Assembly: GCA_016081115.2 (NCBI GenBank)
Contig: JABTTQ020003405.1
Coordinates: 372,029 to 436,028 of the forward strand
Direction of reading: 5' to 3'
DNA from: Rehmannia glutinosa
Taxonomy: Eukaryota > Streptophyta > Magnoliopsida > Lamiales > Orobanchaceae
Length of the DNA: 64,000 bases
Shown here: positions 33,781 through 44,443 of the stretch, piece by piece
Position numbering within the stretch: position 1 is the stretch's first letter
How the letters are laid out: each line of letters begins with the position of its first letter
Translations under genes and position numbers: made by a program
Notes under the pieces: model-generated
Databases searched by the model: none
Seen by the model: only the letters and a program-made list of their open reading frames with translations
Told to the model about the DNA's origin: nothing

Positions 33781-34255
33781 TGTTGGGATTTTATTAATTT
33801 CCCGTGTGGACTTACATATGTAATTACAATTATATTATGGGCTATCTAATTTAATAGAGCCAATTAAGTGGTCTAATCTAATAAGGCTCTAGGGATATCT
33901 AATGGGTATGGGCTTTGCAATGTGTAGAGACCCAATACTAGTTAATTAGGATTGATGGACTTCTAATTAACCTAGTATATAAAGGACTCTCATTAGGGTT
34001 ATGGTCCCAAAGTCAAATCGATCACCACTCTTCTCTCTCTTCCCCATCTTAGAGAGAGACCAATGGAGTACCTAAAGGATTTTTTGTGGAAGACGCTAAC
34101 CCGATAAAGGATTCACACGCGTCTGTATGGATCTGAGGTATCTATTTGTGTCTATGGATTTAAGGTACGCTTCCGATTTAGATTCAGTTTTCTATTGTTT
34201 CTTGATAATTCACGTGATGATTCTGTGGTATAAATCAATTCTATTAATTCTAACA
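33781..34255 (+). repeat. 3' LTR of the copia element at 28018-34255
   Basis: It aligns end to end with the 5' LTR. The differences are clustered, for example GATTTGGCTATGG versus GATTTTTTGTGG. The TATATAAA box is conserved at 33976-33983. Confidence 0.92.
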
Positions 34256-34539
34256 GGATGAAAATGGGAAAAGGAAATTACCCATATCCTCTAGCTCCAG
34301 CTCTTGAAACAATGAAATCAATTGTCTTATCCTCCTTAAGCAACTCAGTGGTCTGATCAATTTAGAGCTCCAAATCTTGGTGCTAATTTTGTTAAATAGT
34401 GTTTTGGAGATTTTATATCAAAGTGGTGAGAGAAGATATTGAAAAGTAAAGGTTAATCTCTCATTTTCACCACTGTCGGCCTTCTAGTTGAAGAAGAAAT
34501 TAGAAGAAATGCTAGATGGGTTTGTTAGATGATGGATAA

Positions 34540-34700
34540 GGATGAAAAATGTCCTTTATCTCTCATATATACAGACATATATACATATATTATTAGCATA
34601 TATATATATCAATATATCTACCGCATGTATATATATATATATAATCACATACACCATATTATAAATATATATGCATATATAAGTAGTCTGACCAATTATA
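34540..34700. repeat. AT-rich low-complexity (TATA)n region
   Basis: Long imperfect TA/ATAC runs inside the probable gypsy-like LTR. The open frame across it encodes only I/Y-rich sequence. Confidence 0.7.
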
Positions 34701-34921
34701 AGATATACAGTATGCTAGTTATATTCATCTAATTAGATATGATTAATTATATAAGTTTTATAGATTACTGCAATATATCACAATGCAAGCTTAAGTTTTG
34801 ATAAATATATATTAAAGATCATGAAATAATATCGATTCAAATTAAAATAAATGACTCGTTTATTCACATAGGAAATAATATAATTACAATATTTAGATAG
34901 GTAAAAATATGGGGTACTACA

Positions 34922-34937
34922 CTCTTCCCTCCTTAAA
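34922..34937 (-). other. Polypurine tract next to the long LTR
   Basis: On the minus strand TTTAAGGAGGGAAGAG lies directly before TGTAGTACCCC, the LTR start. Confidence 0.55.
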
Positions 34938-35535
34938 GAATTTGGCCCCCAAATTCCTTCGTGAAATATTTCTGGGTAATTTATAAACCTTAATTTTTAT
35001 TTTTTTGATGGTAAGTTGCATACTTCAGCCAACCCATCTCGCTAATTATATAATACACAACCCAAATGTTTATATGTATACAGAAGAACCTAAAACATTT
35101 GAGCATCAGTAGCTTATCATAAACACTTGTATTGAACAAGAATGTCTATTATATCAAAGATCTTACCATGACTTAACTCTATACACCATAAATTTCTCCA
35201 AAATGTACAGCCTGTTTGCATATTAGTATTTTCAAGTATTCAAGCTTTTATGGACAAATAATTGATTGATAATTAATGTGTTATTCTTCAATCTTCATCG
35301 TTATTATGTTAGAAGGTGTGGTACGAAGCATAAACGAAAAATCAAAATAGAATGCGAAACTAATAAAAAATGATGAAAACGACCGAAATTTACATGGAAA
35401 AAATTCAAACAAATTGGAGCAAAAACCATGGACAAGTTATAGAAGCTAGTTTCATGAAAAATTAATGATTACAACCATTAATCTCATTCACTACAAGAGG
35501 AGAAACACTCAAAGGAAGACTATAAACAATTTGAT
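34938..35535. other. AT-rich DNA, nothing recognised
   Basis: If the long LTR call is right, this would be internal or flanking DNA of that element. No coding similarity is visible. Confidence 0.4.
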
Positions 35536-36189
35536 CAGGGTCGGTCCTAAGTTTCTAGGGGCCTAGAGCGAAGGAAAAAAAGGGCCCTCGGGTTTACATG
35601 AAATAAAATTAAAAATAACATAAACAATGTTATAAATGTAATTAATTATATGTACTTAACATATAATATAAATAAACATCTCACCAATATTAATGGAGGC
35701 AAAAAAAAAATTATTGCTAACTGATATTTTAACAGAGGTTGGACTTTTTTTTATAGTTTGGGGGATGAAGGTGGGGCGGAGTGGCTCTGTTATTAATTAT
35801 AAGAATGACTGATACGAATAAATGAGGGCGAAAAAATGGGCGACTCTTTAAATTATTTAATTATTTTTGTTATTTTCAAGCGAGAAATCAATTCATATTT
35901 TGGTTTTGCAAAAGAGAAAATAGGATGTGAGCAAAAAGGAAAAGAAAAACAGTTAAATAGAAAAGAAAAAAATCACAATATTGGCTTTAGAGCAGAATCG
36001 ATCCCATGACCTTTACAAATAGAAATAAAGATAGAATAGGCATCAGCCATTCGAACAACACGGCATTACAAGAGTTATGCCAACCCTTATTATATATAAA
36101 CGACATACACATAAAAAATCTCTGGGGACCATTTCCGGCAGGGGGTCCTGTTCGGCGGCACCACCTTGGCCGCCCTAGGGCCGCCCCTG
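35536..36189. mobile_element. hAT-type non-autonomous transposon
   Basis: The left end CAGGGTCGGTCCT and the right end (reverse complement) CAGGGGCGGCCCT are inverted repeats matching at 11 of 13 positions. Flanks AATTTGAT (35528-35535) and GATTTGAT (36190-36197) form an 8-base target duplication with one mismatch. It is 654 bp with no transposase. Confidence 0.85.
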
Positions 36190-36695
36190 GATTTGATAAC
36201 AGACAAGCATGTAATGAATGGCGTAGCAAGAAAAAATTATTGGGATTAGCTGATACATAAAAATGGGGTTGGCTAAATGAAAAATTGCAAAAAAATTTAT
36301 ATAAATTCTAATTAAAATATTTTAAAAAATTCTTTGTAATTTTTATTTTTGAAAAAAAAAATTGATTGGGGGTTGGGGGCAGGTTGGCCTCCTGCCTCCG
36401 CCTATTTTCCCGTCTTTCCTATGCAATCCTTAAGTCGCATTTTTGTTTTTAAGGTGCAATTGAAATTTTCAAGAATGGCTTCGCCAATTTGAAGGACCTT
36501 ATAAGCTATAACTAATTGTTCCATGGTGGTTTTCAAAGTTCATAATATTTTGCCAATTCCCAAATCACCTTATACAAAAGTCAAGTTGATTTGTCAATTT
36601 CCAAGGGGCTATCATTACATTATTTTTTATAATAGTGATTTTATCACCACAATATGTGAAGAATGGTCCTACTATCGTGGAAATTGGCCAAGTCA
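36190..36695. other. Intergenic DNA, nothing recognised
   Basis: AT-rich sequence between the hAT element and the Mutator-like region. No gene or repeat is identified. Confidence 0.5.
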
Positions 36696-37139
36696 AGCCG
36701 GACTTTGAGTTGAAAGGCTTGTGTCTACTTTATTAAGTTTAGGTTCAAGTCTAGCCTAGCTATTATCCGTAATAGACTTTTTTTATAGGTTCGGCCTGGT
36801 CTTTTTACTTAAAAAGGTCAAGCACAGGCCTATTTGAAGTCTGTTTAAGCCTATCAAAGTCAATTTTAAAAAAACAATTAATGGTAAAGGCTAATTTAAC
36901 AAAATATAGCCATTTAAAAATCGATTTAACAAACTACCGTAAAACAAATTCAAAAATGTGTGAAAACAGCAACACCATCGTTGTTTTATACTTTTTCTGC
37001 AAAAAGTCTGCAGAAAACAGAGGTTGTGTTCTTTGTCTTTTTTGGTAGTTTTTTTTTTAATTTTCCTCGAAAGCAATGATGGCATCGCTATTTTCTACTT
37101 TTGTCAGAAACGACAGTGAAAACAGCGATGCCAACACTG

Positions 37140-37746
37140 GTTTCTAAGGAAATAAATTCAGCCCCCCCTTTTCTTCTCCGACATTTTCAATCCTCTCCTT
37201 CCTTTCTTCTTCAGCGTCTGCCGAAGGTAAGTACTCCCTCCCCCTTGTTTGTTTTTTCTGAAATTAATTATTAAGTATCTGTATAAGCATTAGTATATGT
37301 AAGTGTAGAAAATTAATTTTAAGGGTGAAGGAGAATGCCGTTTTTTTTTTGTTTTTTGTGTGATATTTGCCGGAATAAGTTTTTGGGGGGTTGCCAGAAA
37401 AAAAATTTGACAATACTGCAGGAAAAAAAAATTAAGGGGGGGAGGGTTAGGAAAATTTTCTTTGTTAGGAAATTGTTCTTTGGAAAATTTTTCGGTGACT
37501 GGAATTTGATTGCCGGAAAATTTTTTGGCCGCCGGAAAATTTTTAAAAAATTAATTATTGTATCCTAATTTTAATTTTCTTTACATATTTTATAATTGCA
37601 GACCGACTATATTTGCAGACGGACTATATTTTTCCGGTAAATTTTTATATTATGTCTTTTTAAATTTAATTATTTTCGTTAGTTTAATATTTGAAAAGTT
37701 AGTATATATATTAATTAATACCCTTAATTTATTGTATTCAACAGAC
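37140..37746 (+). other. 5' leader exon and intron of the MULE transposase gene
   Basis: A pyrimidine-rich leader ends CTGCCGAAG with GTAAGT at 37227. A T-rich intron runs to the TTCAACAG acceptor at 37744, two bases before the ATG at 37747. Confidence 0.5.
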
Positions 37747-39228
37747 ATGTCATCACAAAATATAGACATTGTTGTATATTTTGGAGGACAAATTGTACAA
37801 GATGGGTTCGCAATATCTTATGACCGTGGTCCAAATATAATTCATAGACTATCTCGGATGACAAAGTTGGATGAATTGATTAGAAAACTATCGATTGTTA
37901 AATATTGATAGTAACAGATTTGATTTGATTGTTCATTAAGTATAGTTAGGAAATCATTCACGGTTAATACCAATAACTAGTGACGAGAATTTTATGGTTT
38001 TTCTTTGATCCGATTTCAGAAATTCCATTTGTCGATGTATATGTTGAAACATAACAAATACAAAATATAGTCATATCGGACATCGAAAGGAATCTTGAAT
38101 ATTCTCAATATGTGTCCTTATTAAGAGATGATAATATTCCAGATATTGGGGATAGTTCTGGGCCGTATAACTTGGGAGGTGATTATGTTCGGATTTTGGT
38201 GCTAGTTAAGCGAGTATAATCTTAGAGTTAATGTTGGACATGATGTTGGGGGTAGTTTTGTGCAGCCTAATTTGGGAGATCATAATGTTCATGATGAAAA
38301 TGTGGATGTTGAAAGAATTCCAAATCACTCAGCTGATAGCCACGTGAACCAAGAACGTGTCGATTCAGAACTATCATGTGACGAAGAACACGAAGATAAT
38401 AATGACGATGATAATGATGGTGTAGGAATTTCTGATTTTGATGAAATATATAATGAACAAGGCCGAGAGAATACCTCACGACATGATGAAGTCCCAATTC
38501 CTCCTGCCCCGCACGTGCCTACAGATGGGTCGTATCGTCTTTGTCCTATCATTCCATTTTTTAGTATGGTATATGCAGAGATCCCTGTAGATTATTTTGA
38601 TGTTTCGGTCAGACGTTCATATTACGATCCCGAGAAAGGTGTGCCTGAAAAAGAAATGGTGTTTAAGGATAAGAAAAGACTAAAAGTGTGTGTGAAAGAT
38701 TATTGCATGCGATTTGCAAGGCGAAGTACCGCGTCGTAGAGAAGCGATACAAAGTTGTGGAAAGTTGAATGTTGCCATAACATCGTCGACATGGTATGTG
38801 ATTGGAGTCTTGAGCAATCTGAAACCAAAAATTGGATTATGGAAGATTACAAGATATGGTGGTGACCACACATGTCTAATGAATGATATTTCCATTGATT
38901 ATCGAAATATGTGTAAAAATATGATTGACGTTTGTTGGTGGGTAGTGTTCAATGTGATCCGGTTGTCTTTGTCAAACATGCCCATGAGGTAAAGGAAAAA
39001 TATGGATGGAAAATATCATATGATAAAGCATGTCATGGCTTGAAACGTGCAAGGAGAATGTTTATGGCACTTGGGAGAGTTCGGTTAGAATGTTGCCAAA
39101 GTACATGGGTGCTTTTGAGAAATGGAATCCTGGGGTTTGTTGTTGAGTGGGTTCATAGAGAGGTAGATGTGCGCGGTATCGAACACTATTTTATGTGTTT
39201 TGGACATTCAAGCGAAGATTTTGACTAA
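37747..39228 (+). pseudogene. MuDR-type (MULE) transposase, N-terminal half
   Basis: The ATG at 37747 starts MSSQNIDIVVYFGGQIVQDG, the usual opening of plant MULE transposases (VVYYGG...). An acidic linker follows (38330-38460). The MuDR DNA-binding region then begins with MVFKDKKRLKVCVKDYCMRF. After a frameshift come PKIGLWKITRYGGDHTCLMN and DISIDYRNMCKNMIDV, and then KISYDKACHGLKRARRMF in another frame, ending VEWVHREVDVRGIEHYF. The following DDE catalytic domain and SWIM zinc finger are missing. Several frameshifts and stops show it is inactive. Confidence 0.8.
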
Positions 39229-39299
39229 TAATGAGGTTTTGACTAACACCGAGGTGAATGATGACCAGGCGAAGATTTTGTTATGAGATATGCACACGC

Positions 39300-40380
39300 A
39301 TGTGCATTGACCTTGATAGGAGGTATGATGATGCCAGGTTCGACGGGGTTGCGATCCTACTATATATTTGAGACACTTGGAGGATCTTCATGTGGTTTCG
39401 TCATTTAGTTGGGGAGTGCGTTCTAGCTAGGCTATATCGTGAGTTATGCAAAGTGCATCACAACGAGCCTTGAGGATTATTGGTGGACGATCGATCACGG
39501 TATTCTGAGGTAAACTATTGTCATGTATTTTAATTTTTTTCAAATGTGTACAAATATGTTGAAATATTTCTACATTTAATAGATATGGGCATGGTTGCGG
39601 ATTAAAAGTATAGTGTCGAGGGGATCACAGTAGGATTTGTCAAATCGATTTAAATGTTGATGCCACTTCCCACATACGGTAGCGAAGTATTATGTCCACT
39701 TGTGCATTCTTATAAATGAATATAATAATTCATGTTTAGAAATAATTCACACAATATATTTTATAGGTGGACTCGTATTTTAACGATACACACACGGCGA
39801 GTCATTCGGTGTGCATCTTGAGGATATGTTTGTGATTAATTGAGAATCGAGGTAATTTAGTATTTATGCAAGTTAAATTTTATTTGCATCATTCACTTAA
39901 TTTTAATTGGGTGTATTTTTTTCGTTTTTAGTTTATTTGGCAGCCATATGGTATGAATTGGCTCGAGATTACCCAACTCCCTATGGTATGTATCACACCT
40001 ACGTGGAGATCATCATGTCCACTTATTAATTATGATGTAGTCGAGATGCATCGTCCAAAGCGGGTGTTCAGGCAGTTTGGTATGACTAAATTTATTCCTG
40101 CAACACCAAATGATTCACAATGAAAATTGCACGATATAGACCGCAGAGGACATGGAGCAACGGACTGGGCCCTCAAACATAACAAGTATGTCATGTTGTG
40201 GGGTGAGTGACATCATTATATTTTTTCCGCTCCTATGATCAGTGGCCGTGACATGGTAGTCCAGGGTACATGGTATGGTTTGATGATATTACACACCCCG
40301 ATCTCGCCGAGCCACTTACAAGTGCGGGGAGTACCATTTATCGAGGTTTTGTAATTGACTACATGGTAAATATTTTTTTC
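39300..40380 (+). pseudogene. Plant mobile domain (PMD/MAIN-like) reading frame
   Basis: Collinear pieces in shifting frames are present. Near 39365-39480 there is LRHLEDLHVVSSFSWG and LARLYRELCKVHHNEP. Near 39945-40010 there is WQPYGMNWLEITQLPMVCIT. Near 40030-40195 there is YDVVEMHRPKRVFRQFGMTK and then DIDRRGHGATDWALKHNKYV. These match the plant mobile domain (PF10536), found both in transposons and in host MAIN/MAIL1 proteins that act in silencing and genome stability. Introns may separate some pieces, since GTAAAC and TTTCAG-like sites are present. Stops remain, so it is a pseudogene here. Confidence 0.65.
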
Positions 40381-40677
40381 TTTATAATAATTAGCATATT
40401 ACGTATTTTTCTATTTTATCTTCATACAAATATAATTTCATTTCAGGCCGATACAATAGAAAGTTTAAGGCTTAATCTTGAGGAGTGCAGCGATGATCAT
40501 GATTCATTACTTGCAATTCGTGATCTCTGTTCATCGACTTTAGCAAATCTCATTCGTTTGTGTCGGGCGTAGAAGTGCAACTAATGTCTCTAATCCACAA
40601 AGTGCGCCCGGTGAGCGATCCGAGACACATGTAGGGAGCGGAAGCGGTTCATGTGCTACATCGCGTAGAGCGTTCGG

Positions 40678-40880
40678 TTGATGCGGGTCCATCTACTTGC
40701 ATGCGTCGATTCACGGCTACTACGCATGATGATGCGGGTCCATCCATACGCTCTTCGATTCACGGCTCCTACTCGTGATGATACGGGTCCATCCCATACG
40801 CACGTTGATTCACAAGTACTATGCATTACGGTGCGGGTCCGTCAGTTCTATGCATCGATTCGCATTTGATGCGGTGATTA
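40678..40880 (+). repeat. Tandem repeat, unit about 51-57 bases, four copies
   Basis: Units start GATGCGGGTCCATC (40680 and 40731), GATACGGGTCCATC (40788) and GGTGCGGGTCCGTC (40840). Each is followed by a CGATTCACGG or GATTCACAAG segment and TACTACGCATGA-like sequence. Variable unit length argues for an old array. Confidence 0.8.
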
Positions 40881-41169
40881 TTATGTCCTTGAGCGATTAC
40901 ATACGCAAGGACCTATCGATTCGCCTTAGGATGTAGGTCGATTACCATTTACATAATCATTCTGATTTTCTTGGTTTGGATTTGGGACATCGGTACACCA
41001 TACCATATCCCGAGCCTCCTAGACATGCCATCAATCGACGTGCATATGATACATCACCCATTCCATATCCGTCATTAGAACAAAGGGTTGGACATTAGAT
41101 AATTTAATTAAATATTTTTTAGACAATGTTTAAGGGTTGTATGAAATTAAGTAATTTATTTTCATTAGT

Positions 41170-41400
41170 TTTATCAGATAAAGTCTTATCAACTTTACAT
41201 TGACTGTCTTGTCATCAACTCTTTATCAAATGTCGGTTGTGTAGTCTTTATGCGATGTACCTTATCGGCTTTATGCGATTTGTGTAGTCTTGTCGATGTA
41301 CCTTATCAGCTTTATGCAGTTGTCTAGTCTTGTCTGATGTACATTACCAGCTTTGCAGTGATATGTCTTGTCAAAATAATTTTATCAGATTTACAATGGT
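41170..41400 (+). repeat. Degenerate tandem repeat, unit about 50 bases
   Basis: Repeated phrases such as TAGTCTTGTCGATGTACC, TTATCAGCTTTATGCAG and TTATCGGCTTTATGCGA occur four to five times. Confidence 0.65.
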
Positions 41401-43313
41401 CTATAAATACATGCTCAAACTTACCACAAAATATACATTTCTTCTGAAACTAATCCCATCTATCATCCTCACATAAATTTTCTTACATTCATATCGCATA
41501 CACATTCAAATGGATGAATTCAATTGGTCTCTCTACCACCCCCACAAAAACCAAGATCTCGATTATTGGAGACATTGTACAATGAAAAAAAAAAACAAAA
41601 TCGCGATGCCCATGGACATCATCTCGCCGATTCTCTTCTAAGCGAGATGAGCAAGGAGGCTGGGTTGTTGGTGAAGAAAACAACGAGTGTTCCGATATTG
41701 ACGGCGAGCTATTCTAAAAGGAACATTTTATTGCAACTTTAAGTATGCAGAAGTAAGTCAATGAGTGAAACATCTTCAAGCTCGTTATACTTTGTTTGCC
41801 AATATATTGAGCACACCGGGTGTATATTGGGATCGCAAGCTGAATTTTGTGCACGCAATTTGCAAAAAGTAGGATTATTGTACGCGGTAAATTAAAAATT
41901 TGTATGTTACTATATGTATAATATTCAGTTTTTGTTCACATAAATTTTCTTTCTCATATTTTTTTGTTTTTTTTGGTTGATGATATCGTTTCTCCAAATG
42001 CTTATATATTAGAGGGAGAACCTTTATTTGACAAACTGGAAACACTTTTCAAGAAACCGAAGCCAAAGACACAATGCTCAAGCAATTTTCCGCTCACCCT
42101 CGCTACTTGCCACCAAAACCTAAGTTTGGAGATAATTTTGAGCAAGGAAGTTCCTCACGTCATGACTGATGTTTAATGTTCCAGTTGTTGTACTATTTTA
42201 AATTGTGTGATTTTCAGTTGTTTTTAAATTATGTCATTTACTTATGTTTTTAAATTATGTAATCGGCTTCTAGGGTTTATTATGTAACTGAGTTGTAATG
42301 AATTGTTATTTTATATTCCGAAAAAGTGGTGCATGCATTTTAGTAATTTTTACAAAAAAAATATCTGAAAATAAAAAAAATCTGAATTTGTAATTAATAT
42401 TTTAAAACAAAATAATGTTGATATCTCTGTTTTCTAATCATGAAAATTCATAATAATGAAAATAAAATGCACATGACAATAGAATCCATTACACTACATC
42501 TCCAAAGTACATAAATGTGATGATACAATATCCAAAAAGTCCATAACAATAACAAATCTAAATACAAATAAGTGTCTAATTATTGTTATTATATTATATT
42601 TATATAAGATATATGTAATTGTTTTTATATAATTTATATCTTCAATATATAATATAATAAATACATGTATTATATATAATATTTATTTATTTTATATGTA
42701 TTATATGTAACATTATATATTATATATGCAAACTTTAAATAGGCCAGCCTGTTGAGCTAAAAAGGCTTTTCTAAGGGTCGGCCTGACTCAACTATTTAAA
42801 TAGGCTTTATAAAAGACTTAAGTCTGATCCAATTGTTAAATAGATCAAGTCAAGTCAGGCCCTTAGTAGGCCGGGCCTTTAGGTCCTACTTTTAAGGTGT
42901 TGAAAAGAATCCATCAGTTCTTGTTGGAGAATGAAAATGTGTTAAAATAATTTTTTATATAAAAAAAATCGATGAAAATATATTTGTTCTTATTTCTTAA
43001 TAGTGTCAATTGGCCGGATACCATGTGTCATAACTCATAAGGTAAACATGATTGTTATTTGGGTCCATTACTAAAACAATTTGTGTTTTGATAACATGAA
43101 GTTTGATGATGAAAAAAATTTATCTATTCAATATTATAATAGTTAATATTTATTATGTGAAAAAAGATAAAAGAGATTAAGATAACGTCCAATACGTGGA
43201 CGAGTGATGAACTGAGTGGTGCTTTCGAAAATGGGATCTATTGATGAGGGTTTAAGTCCAAAAATTACATCGCTATATCAATAAAAATAGGGCAAATTTC
43301 ACTTTACCCACTT
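41400..43313. other. 3' part of the Mutator-like region and AT-rich flank
   Basis: Short open frames (41510-42176) show no domain. 42560-42720 is very rich in TATA. No gene is recognised. Confidence 0.4.
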
Positions 43314-44031
43314 TGTAAGTCCCAAGGGGTATGAGTAAGGTTTAGAAGGGGGGTTGAATAAACCTTACCAAATTTTTGATTTAGTCATTTTAAAGAAATT
43401 ACAGAGTTAACACAAACGGCTAAGTCCTTGGGGATGACTAAGTTGGTTATTCTCACAGAGTTAGCCACTCATTAGACTCGATAAATTTGTTGATAGAATA
43501 ACTCAACTGTTGTTTAACCTAAACCTTAACTTGGTTGTGTTGTTTTATCGCGGAAGACTTAACACCCTTGAATTGTTTTAAACTTGTTTTAACACTTGAT
43601 TTTAGCACTTACTTATTAATCAGTTGGATAGCAAATTATCAGCAGATATAGGTAAGTATGCAGAAATAAAAGTGCTGAAATGTAAATGACACAAATGATT
43701 TTTATAGAGGCTCGAAGATGGGGTAATTCTTCTAATCCTCTCTTCTGTGCAATGGATTCTTTTCAGTTAACTCCTCCTTGCAGCTGCCTTTTTCCAGGTG
43801 ACTTGAGTCTGCTTGAATCATTGAAAGACTCATCTATCACTTCAACTTGTGACATGGCTTCTTGAGTTGACTTAACTGACTCTTCATATAGCTGTTCCTC
43901 AGCTGTTACGTTTTCAGTCGAGTCCTTGATCTTCAATATTGGCCATACACGGTTGTTCTTGATTGAGTCTTCACTTCACTTCTTCAGTTGACTTCTTGTA
44001 TTTCTAGGCATAGCTGACTTGACTCAGCTCA
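43314..44031 (-). repeat. 3' LTR of the SIRE-type element
   Basis: On the coding strand it runs TGAGCTGAGTCAAG...GGGACTTACA. It shares the outer 430 bases with the 5' LTR at 63057 and the relic at 9365. From about 43745 it differs, so either it has an internal deletion or the other copy has diverged there. Confidence 0.75.
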
Positions 44032-44045
44032 TCCTGCCCTATCTA
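44032..44045 (-). other. Polypurine-like tract before the 3' LTR
   Basis: On the minus strand AGATAGGGCAGGA directly precedes TGAGCTGAGTC. Confidence 0.5.
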
Positions 44046-44443
44046 TTAAAATAAAAGATACAAGGAAAATGGGGTGCCAACATTCTAATCTAAGTTTTAC
44101 ATGACATTCATCAAAAGCTACAAAATAATTTCCCACTTTTTGATGATGCCAAAACTTAAAAACCTTAAACAAAATGTAAACAACACAAATACATACAGAT
44201 AATGCAGAAACAAAGAATGTATGCGTTGAATCAATCATTTTATTGATCATATCATTCTTGTCCTTTACATAGCTGCTTACAAAGTGTATTAGAGCATATT
44301 TAAATCTAAGCAATTTACAAGTATCAATGCTAAGATACAGGTACAAAGTGAAAAATTGCAAAACACTTTATTGAATGTACAGATGACTTACACAGAAATG
44401 TATTTACAAACGTAGAATACATGAAGGGTTTGCAGACAACACT

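Larger units (their letters stand above)
28018..34255 (+). mobile_element. Ty1/copia retrotransposon with similar LTRs and decayed interior
   Basis: The LTRs (28018-28493 and 33781-34255) begin TGTTGGGATTTT and end AATTCTAACA. Perfect 5-base duplications GGATG lie at 28013-28017 and 34256-34260. A primer-binding site (28496-28507) and a polypurine stretch AAGTGGGAGAT (33770-33780) are in place. By eye the LTRs differ at only a few percent of positions, while the interior has no recognisable gag and a pol full of stops. It may be a non-autonomous element moved in trans. Confidence 0.9.
25959..34921 (-). repeat. Probable long LTR of a gypsy-like element, split by a copia element
   Basis: The left edge is TGTCACGCC and the right edge GGGTACTACA, that is TG...CA. 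Immediately to the right, the minus strand reads TTTAAGGAGGGAAGAG, a polypurine tract preceded by coding-like sequence (CCAAATTCTTTAAG), so this would be the 3' LTR of a minus-strand element. Without the copia insertion (28018-34260) it is about 2.7 kb. Its middle (26660-26960) has a GC-rich transcribed-looking block. No 5' LTR or pol is seen to the right, so the element is truncated or non-autonomous. Confidence 0.5.
36700..42900 (+). mobile_element. Decayed Mutator-like element carrying a plant mobile domain ORF
   Basis: The region combines a 5' untranslated exon with intron, an N-terminal MuDR-type transposase, and, downstream on the same strand, a plant mobile domain reading frame. GGCC-rich segments of related composition sit at both ends in opposite orientation (36699-36860 and 42740-42900, with motifs like AGGCCTATTTGAA and AGGCCAGCCTG). 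They could be degenerate terminal repeats or halves of an older element that was interrupted. Boundaries and target duplication are not resolved. Confidence 0.5.

Noticed and set aside
36006..36260. Open frames across the right end of the hAT element
   Set aside because: They run through the terminal repeat into flanking DNA.
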